64,000 nt of DNA from JBHJHP01 sp042219855 (lineage in GTDB: Bacteria; Bacteroidota; Bacteroidia; Bacteroidales; UBA5342): contig NZ_JBHJHP010000001.1 of NCBI RefSeq assembly GCF_042219855.1, positions 682,001 to 746,000 of the forward strand, read 5' to 3'. The position numbers and the translations under genes are program-made. The notes under the pieces are model-generated. The model was not told where the DNA came from, searched no databases, and saw only the letters and a program-made list of their open reading frames with translations. Position 1 is the first letter of the stretch; each line of letters opens with the position of its first letter. Positions 59,694-64,000 of the stretch are shown here, piece by piece.

Positions 59694-62318
59694 ATGAAGA
59701 CAGCTAAAGAGATACGCCAAGCCTTTAAAGATTTTTTTGAAGAGAAGGAACATCTAATTGTTTCGTCTGCTCCAATGGTGGTTAAAGACGATCCTACACT
59801 GATGTTTACCAATGCAGGAATGAATCAGTTTAAAGAGATTTTTCTGGGGCATGCCAAAGCGAAATCTCCGAGAGTAGCAAATTCTCAAAAGTGTTTACGC
59901 GTTTCAGGAAAACATAATGATCTTGAAGAGGTTGGTCACGATACCTACCACCATACCATGTTTGAAATGTTGGGAAACTGGTCGTTTGGTGATTATTTTA
60001 AAAAGGAAGCGATTCAATGGGCCTGGGAATTTCTGGTTGAACGAATGAAAATTGATCCGGACAGATTATATGCCACAGTATTTGAAGGCGATGAAGAAGA
60101 CGGACTTGAACGCGATAATGAAGCTGCTGGCTATTGGAATCAATTTCTGCCGGAAAACCGTATCATCAACGGAAACAAAAAAGATAATTTCTGGGAAATG
60201 GGCGATACAGGGCCATGCGGACCTTGTTCTGAAATCCATGTAGATATAAGAAACGACGATGAACGTCAAAAAATAAGTGGCCGTGAGCTGGTCAACAAGG
60301 ATCATCCGCAGGTTATTGAAATCTGGAACCTGGTGTTCATCCAGTTCAACAGGATGGCAAGTGGCAAACTGGTTTCATTACCTGAGAAACATGTGGACAC
60401 CGGCATGGGTTTCGAACGCCTTTGCATGGTTTTACAGGGCAAACAGTCAAATTACGATACTGACGTGTTCCAGTCCATTATCAAATCCATCGGATCGATG
60501 TGTAACACCTCTTATGGTGATGATCCGAAAAAAGATATTGCCATGCGCGTGATTGCCGATCATGTAAGAACCATCGCATTTTCTATAGCTGACGGACAGC
60601 TGCCATCCAATAACAAAGCCGGCTATGTAATCCGAAGAATATTACGCCGTGCCGTGCGTTATGGCTACACATTTCTTGATTTCAGGGAACCTTTTATGTA
60701 TAACCTGACTACGGTATTGAACAGAACCATGGGTGAAGCCTATCCTGAACTGATAAAGAACAGCGACCTGATATCGAATGTCATGCACGAAGAGGAAGAA
60801 TCTTTCCTGAGAACCCTTGATACCGGAATTCGTCTGCTGGACAGCGTTATAAAAGAGGTGAAAGTCAAAAATGAAACGATTGTTTCAGGTAAAAATGCGT
60901 TTGAATTATACGATACATTCGGATTTCCTTTGGATCTGACCGAATTAATATTAAAAGAGAACGGGCTGGTGGTTGACCGCAAGGCTTTCGATGTGGAAAT
61001 GCAGAAACAGAAAGAAAGGGCCCGTAACGCCGCTGCCATTGAAACAGATGACTGGGTGATCATTAAAGAAGATGACAGAGAGGAGTTTATCGGATACGAT
61101 TACCTGGAGACTGATCTTTATATCACCCGTTATCGCCAGGTAAAATCAAAAAACAATACATTTTATCAGTTGGTGTTCAATGTCACACCGTTTTATGCTG
61201 AAAGCGGTGGACAGGTTGGTGATTCGGGATATATAGAAGCTGAAGGTAAAAAATACAGTGTTATTGATACTAAAAAGGAGAATAACCTGATTGTTCATAT
61301 TGTAAAGGAACTTCCCGAAAATATTGAAGCACGATTTAAAGCCACCGTAAATGATAAAGACAGGCAGCTTACTGCCAATAACCATTCGGCCACTCACCTG
61401 CTCCACCAGGCACTGCGGATGGTTCTTGGCGAACATGTAGAACAGAAAGGTTCACTGGTATGCCCGGATTATTTACGGTTTGACTTTTCGCATTTTCATA
61501 AGGTAAGCGATGACGAGATAAAGCAGGTTGAGCGTATTGTGAACCGGAATATCAGGAAAAATTTCAAACTGGAAGAATTCAGGGAAATTCCGATCAATAA
61601 GGCTAAAGAAATGGGTGCCATGGCGCTGTTCGGTGAAAAATACGGCGATGTGGTCCGTGCCATTAAGTTTGGTTCATCCGTTGAATTATGCGGTGGTACA
61701 CATGTATCGGCCACAGGTGAAATTGGTCTGCTTAAAATTACAAGCGAAAGTTCAATATCTGCCGGTGTTCGAAGGATTGAAGCTGTTACAGCCGATAAAG
61801 CTGACGAATTTGTGGATAACCTGGCCGATACGTTAAACAACGCAAAGGAAATTCTGAATAATCCACCTAACCTGGAAAAAACACTGGAGAATCTACTGGC
61901 AGAAAACAGCGAACTTAAAAAACAGCTGGAAGCATTTAAAGGTGATGCACTTAAATCTGTTAAAGGCGAACTTAAGCATAAGATTGTGGAACAGAATGGT
62001 GTAAAAATCATCAAATCTGTTGTAGATAAAATGGACGCAGCTGCTTTACGCGATCTCTCATTTCAGTTGAAAGGTGAATTCGCGGATCTGATTTGTGTGC
62101 TTGGAACAGAAAACGATGGAAAAGCCAACCTGTCTGTGATGATCTCAGACGACCTGGTAAAATCGAAAGGCTGGCATGCCGGAAACATCATCAGGGAAGC
62201 CGCTAAATCCATTCAGGGTGGCGGTGGCGGTCAGCCGTTCTTTGCCACAGCCGGTGGGAAGAACCCCAAAGGACTGGAACAGGCTTTGGATAAAGCCATA
62301 GAGTTACTGAACATATAA
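59694..62318 (+). CDS. alaS: Alanine-tRNA ligase
   Basis: AlaS charges tRNA-Ala and clears mischarged Ser and Gly. The 874-residue protein has the class II aminoacylation core (KHNDLEEVGHDTYHHTMFEMLGNWSFGDYF region, about 80-105), the editing domain with zinc motifs (NHSATHLLHQALR and LCGGTHVSATGE), and the C-terminal C-Ala region including GGGGQPFFATAGGKN. The length is standard. The leader is about 90 nt from the predicted start of transcription, with no T-box visible. Confidence 0.97.
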   Translation: MKTAKEIRQAFKDFFEEKEHLIVSSAPMVVKDDPTLMFTNAGMNQFKEIFLGHAKAKSPRVANSQKCLRVSGKHNDLEEVGHDTYHHTMFEMLGNWSFGDYFKKEAIQWAWEFLVERMKIDPDRLYATVFEGDEEDGLERDNEAAGYWNQFLPENRIINGNKKDNFWEMGDTGPCGPCSEIHVDIRNDDERQKISGRELVNKDHPQVIEIWNLVFIQFNRMASGKLVSLPEKHVDTGMGFERLCMVLQGKQSNYDTDVFQSIIKSIGSMCNTSYGDDPKKDIAMRVIADHVRTIAFSIADGQLPSNNKAGYVIRRILRRAVRYGYTFLDFREPFMYNLTTVLNRTMGEAYPELIKNSDLISNVMHEEEESFLRTLDTGIRLLDSVIKEVKVKNETIVSGKNAFELYDTFGFPLDLTELILKENGLVVDRKAFDVEMQKQKERARNAAAIETDDWVIIKEDDREEFIGYDYLETDLYITRYRQVKSKNNTFYQLVFNVTPFYAESGGQVGDSGYIEAEGKKYSVIDTKKENNLIVHIVKELPENIEARFKATVNDKDRQLTANNHSATHLLHQALRMVLGEHVEQKGSLVCPDYLRFDFSHFHKVSDDEIKQVERIVNRNIRKNFKLEEFREIPINKAKEMGAMALFGEKYGDVVRAIKFGSSVELCGGTHVSATGEIGLLKITSESSISAGVRRIEAVTADKADEFVDNLADTLNNAKEILNNPPNLEKTLENLLAENSELKKQLEAFKGDALKSVKGELKHKIVEQNGVKIIKSVVDKMDAAALRDLSFQLKGEFADLICVLGTENDGKANLSVMISDDLVKSKGWHAGNIIREAAKSIQGGGGGQPFFATAGGKNPKGLEQALDKAIELLNI

Positions 62319-62323
62319 TTTAC

Positions 62324-62350
62324 CGATTGCCACTTTTTCAGTGGCAATCG
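62324..62350 (+). terminator. Intrinsic terminator after alaS
   Basis: CGATTGCCACT (62324-62334) pairs perfectly with AGTGGCAATCG (62340-62350), followed by TTTTTA. The next start codon is 16 bp further. Confidence 0.85.
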
Positions 62351-62365
62351 TTTTTATACCCATTT

Positions 62366-63520
62366 ATGGTTACGATAAGTAAAGAGGTTCGCAAAGATCC
62401 GATGTACCTGTTTCTGTTGATGCTCGTCATCAGCATGGCCGTCTCTTTTCAGGGCTGGCGTACACTTTACAGCAATTTTGCTGTAGATGTAATCGGAATA
62501 AACGGGTTTCAGAACGGTGTGATACAGGCCGTACGTGAAATTCCGGGATTCTTATCATTCACCGTGGTGTTTTTACTGTTGTTTTTAAAGGAAAACCAGG
62601 TGGGTTATCTTTCTGTTCTGTTACTTGCCTTCGGTGTTCTGATTACCGGTTTCTTCCCCTCATTTACAGGATTGATGATCACCACTTTTGCGATGTCTGT
62701 TGGCTTTCACTATTACGAAACGGTGAACCAGTCCCTTACCCTGCAAAGTTTTAATTTAAAGACCGCACCACTTGTTCTGGCCAAACTGCGTAGCGTTATG
62801 TCTATCGCCAATGTATTGATCGGTGCTGCAATAATCGGCCTGGCTTACATATTACCGTTAAAATGGATTTACGTCGTTCTGGGTGGTTCAGTGATCATCC
62901 TGGTCATCTATACTATATTTAAATTTCCGGCACGGGAACCGGACGTTATACAGCATAAACGCATTATTTTACGCAAGCGGTACTGGTTGTTTTACCTGCT
63001 TAACTTTCTGAGCGGAGCCCGAAGACAAATCTTTGTGGTTTTTGCTTTGTTTATGCTGGTGGAGAAATACCATTTTTCAGTTCAACAGATAGCACTGCTT
63101 TATGCTGTGAATAATCTCATAACCTGGCAGCTTAATCCATATATTGGCAAATGGATCAATAAGTTTGGCGAACGCAAAGTACTCAGCATGGAATACGTAA
63201 GCCTGATTTTTGTGTTCATCGGGTACGCCTTTATTGAAGAACCCATAATTGTGGCAGTATTATATGTAGTGGATCATATCTTTTTTGGATTTTCAATCGG
63301 CATTAAAACATTTTTTCAGAAAACGGCTGATCCAAAAGATATTGCACCGTCCATGGCAACCGGATTTACCATTAACCACATTATGGCAGTCTTTATGCCG
63401 GTTGTTGGTGGTGCCTTATGGATATGGAACTGGCGGCTACCGTTTCTGGTCGGCTCAGGCATTGCTGTGACATCACTGATTTTTGCACAGTATATAAGAG
63501 TTCCCGAAGAGCTGGAATAG
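62366..63520 (+). CDS. Major facilitator superfamily transporter
   Basis: The 384-residue protein has about twelve membrane spans and the MFS-like loop after span two (GFQNGVIQAVREIPGFLSF). No substrate-specific motif was recognised. I chose the ATG at 62366 because the in-frame start at 62327 would lie inside the alaS terminator. The gene has no visible promoter between that terminator and its start, so it may be expressed by readthrough. Confidence 0.8.
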   Translation: MVTISKEVRKDPMYLFLLMLVISMAVSFQGWRTLYSNFAVDVIGINGFQNGVIQAVREIPGFLSFTVVFLLLFLKENQVGYLSVLLLAFGVLITGFFPSFTGLMITTFAMSVGFHYYETVNQSLTLQSFNLKTAPLVLAKLRSVMSIANVLIGAAIIGLAYILPLKWIYVVLGGSVIILVIYTIFKFPAREPDVIQHKRIILRKRYWLFYLLNFLSGARRQIFVVFALFMLVEKYHFSVQQIALLYAVNNLITWQLNPYIGKWINKFGERKVLSMEYVSLIFVFIGYAFIEEPIIVAVLYVVDHIFFGFSIGIKTFFQKTADPKDIAPSMATGFTINHIMAVFMPVVGGALWIWNWRLPFLVGSGIAVTSLIFAQYIRVPEELE

Positions 63521-63551
63521 CATTAGAGGTTCAAATACTACATGCTTAAAA

Positions 63552-63572
63552 ATCCTCGTTGCAAACGAGGAT
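63552..63572 (-). terminator. Terminator of the fbp gene
   Basis: ATCCTCGTT (63552-63560) pairs with AACGAGGAT (63564-63572) around GCA; on the minus strand TTTTTAAG follows the stem. Confidence 0.7.
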
Positions 63573-63597
63573 GAGATACACTTTCCCTAAATATTGG

Positions 63598-63632
63598 TCT
63601 TGCATCTTGACTCTTGGTTCTTGAGTCTATAC
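63598..63632. repeat. Heptamer tandem repeat (TCTTGnn)
   Basis: Five 7-bp units (TCTTGCA, TCTTGAC, TCTTGGT, TCTTGAG, TCTATAC) abut and slightly overlap the 3' end of the fbp gene. Same period and core as at 24124 and 53131. Confidence 0.75.
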
Positions 63633-64000
63633 TTGTTTCACCTTTACCACGCCTTTCCGGTAGGCTTCAAGCAAACGGTGCAGGTCACGAATTTGCTGTT
63701 TCAGGTGCACGCCATTGTCCGTGTCTCCTACCCTTATCCTGGTGATGGCATGTTCAATCATATTTCGTGTGGAGACGATATCTATCTCATCCTCAATGGC
63801 TTTACGTCTGGACTCAAATGGCATATGCTCCGCAAGGATCAGATTATAAGAGTCGAAGATAAGCGTATACCCTGCTATCCCGGTCACTTTCTGGTAAGGT
63901 TTTGACATACCGCCGTCAATCACAAACAGTTTTCCGCCTGCTTTTACCGGACTCTCTCCTTTGGTCACCTTGACCGGCACATGGCCGTTGACGATATGCG
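63627..64000 (-). CDS. fbp: Class III fructose-1,6-bisphosphatase, C-terminal part (partial)
   Basis: The frame is open to the window end, so the N-terminal part lies beyond. The visible 123 residues start with HIVNGHVPVKVTKGESP and include KLFVIDGGMSKPYQKVTG, AGYTLIFDSYNLILAEHMPF and the C-terminal helix DLHRLLEAYRKG, all characteristic of the large class III (Firmicutes/Bacteroidota type) fructose bisphosphatase that acts in gluconeogenesis. The internal GTG at 63980 is not the true start. Confidence 0.88.
   Translation of the reverse strand, partial: HIVNGHVPVKVTKGESPVKAGGKLFVIDGGMSKPYQKVTGIAGYTLIFDSYNLILAEHMPFESRRKAIEDEIDIVSTRNMIEHAITRIRVGDTDNGVHLKQQIRDLHRLLEAYRKGVVKVKQV

Noticed and set aside
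61496..62014. 172-codon open frame antisense to alaS
   Set aside because: It is a shadow of the alaS codon pattern, with Ser/Leu-rich low-complexity product and no start context.

Overview
The window is a 64 kb chromosomal segment of a member of the Bacteroidota, most likely from the Bacteroidales/Marinilabiliales side. The signs are: promoters of the Bacteroidota form (TTTG, 19-21 bp, TAnnTTTG), few Shine-Dalgarno sequences, a type IX secretion sorting domain, DUF4251, HU-CCDC81/SPOR and RprXY-like proteins, class III fructose bisphosphatase and many lipoproteins. There are 52 protein-coding genes, two of them cut by the window edges. No tRNA, rRNA, CRISPR array, prophage or intact insertion sequence was seen.

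Layout. Positions 1-9100 hold the dprA end, carbamate kinase, a ferritin-like protein, sulfate activation (cysDN), a sugar-type oxidoreductase, an unusual membrane protein with two ExbD-like domains, and dipeptidyl peptidase IV. Positions 9200-16450 hold two GH28 pectin-type hydrolases (one a lipoprotein, one a type IX cargo) around two secreted PQQ-like beta-propellers and a DUF4251 protein. Positions 16695-25735 hold a tight seven-gene redox operon (below). Positions 26371-37992 carry mostly core genes (typA, tcdA, ompH/skp, a glycosyltransferase, lipocalin, APP1-like phosphatase, diacylglycerol kinase, fabI, greA, HIT). Positions 38079-48000 hold a two-component system with a divergent secreted partner, a DUF4010/MgtC membrane protein, clpC and gyrA. 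Positions 48048-64000 hold a TPR protein, a Fic protein with a small membrane partner, dodecin, a SPOR protein, peroxiredoxin, metH, merR, an M23 peptidase, alaS, an MFS transporter and the end of fbp.

The best candidate for an undescribed system is 16695-25735. It encodes a membrane-anchored NHL-type propeller with a Cys-Cys pair, a 69-residue exported protein with four symmetrically spaced cysteines, a NapG-like Tat-type polyferredoxin, a NapH/NosR-like membrane polyferredoxin, a membrane-anchored PQQ-like propeller, a NuoE-NuoF-ferredoxin fusion with the NADH/FMN site, and a [2Fe-2S]/FAD protein resembling the StnC/GltD type but lacking the usual NAD(P)H domain. Inference: a complex linking cytoplasmic NADH to the cell envelope through iron-sulfur centres; the external partner is unknown.

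Regulatory sequence is readable in several places: four TTAACC half-sites at 11/10/11-bp phase between a response-regulator operon and a divergent secreted protein; a terminator-like hairpin in the greA leader; operator-like palindromes at the fic, dodecin and alaS/M23 promoters; and three families of dispersed intergenic repeats, including strict 7-bp-period TCTTGnn tracts at three loci.
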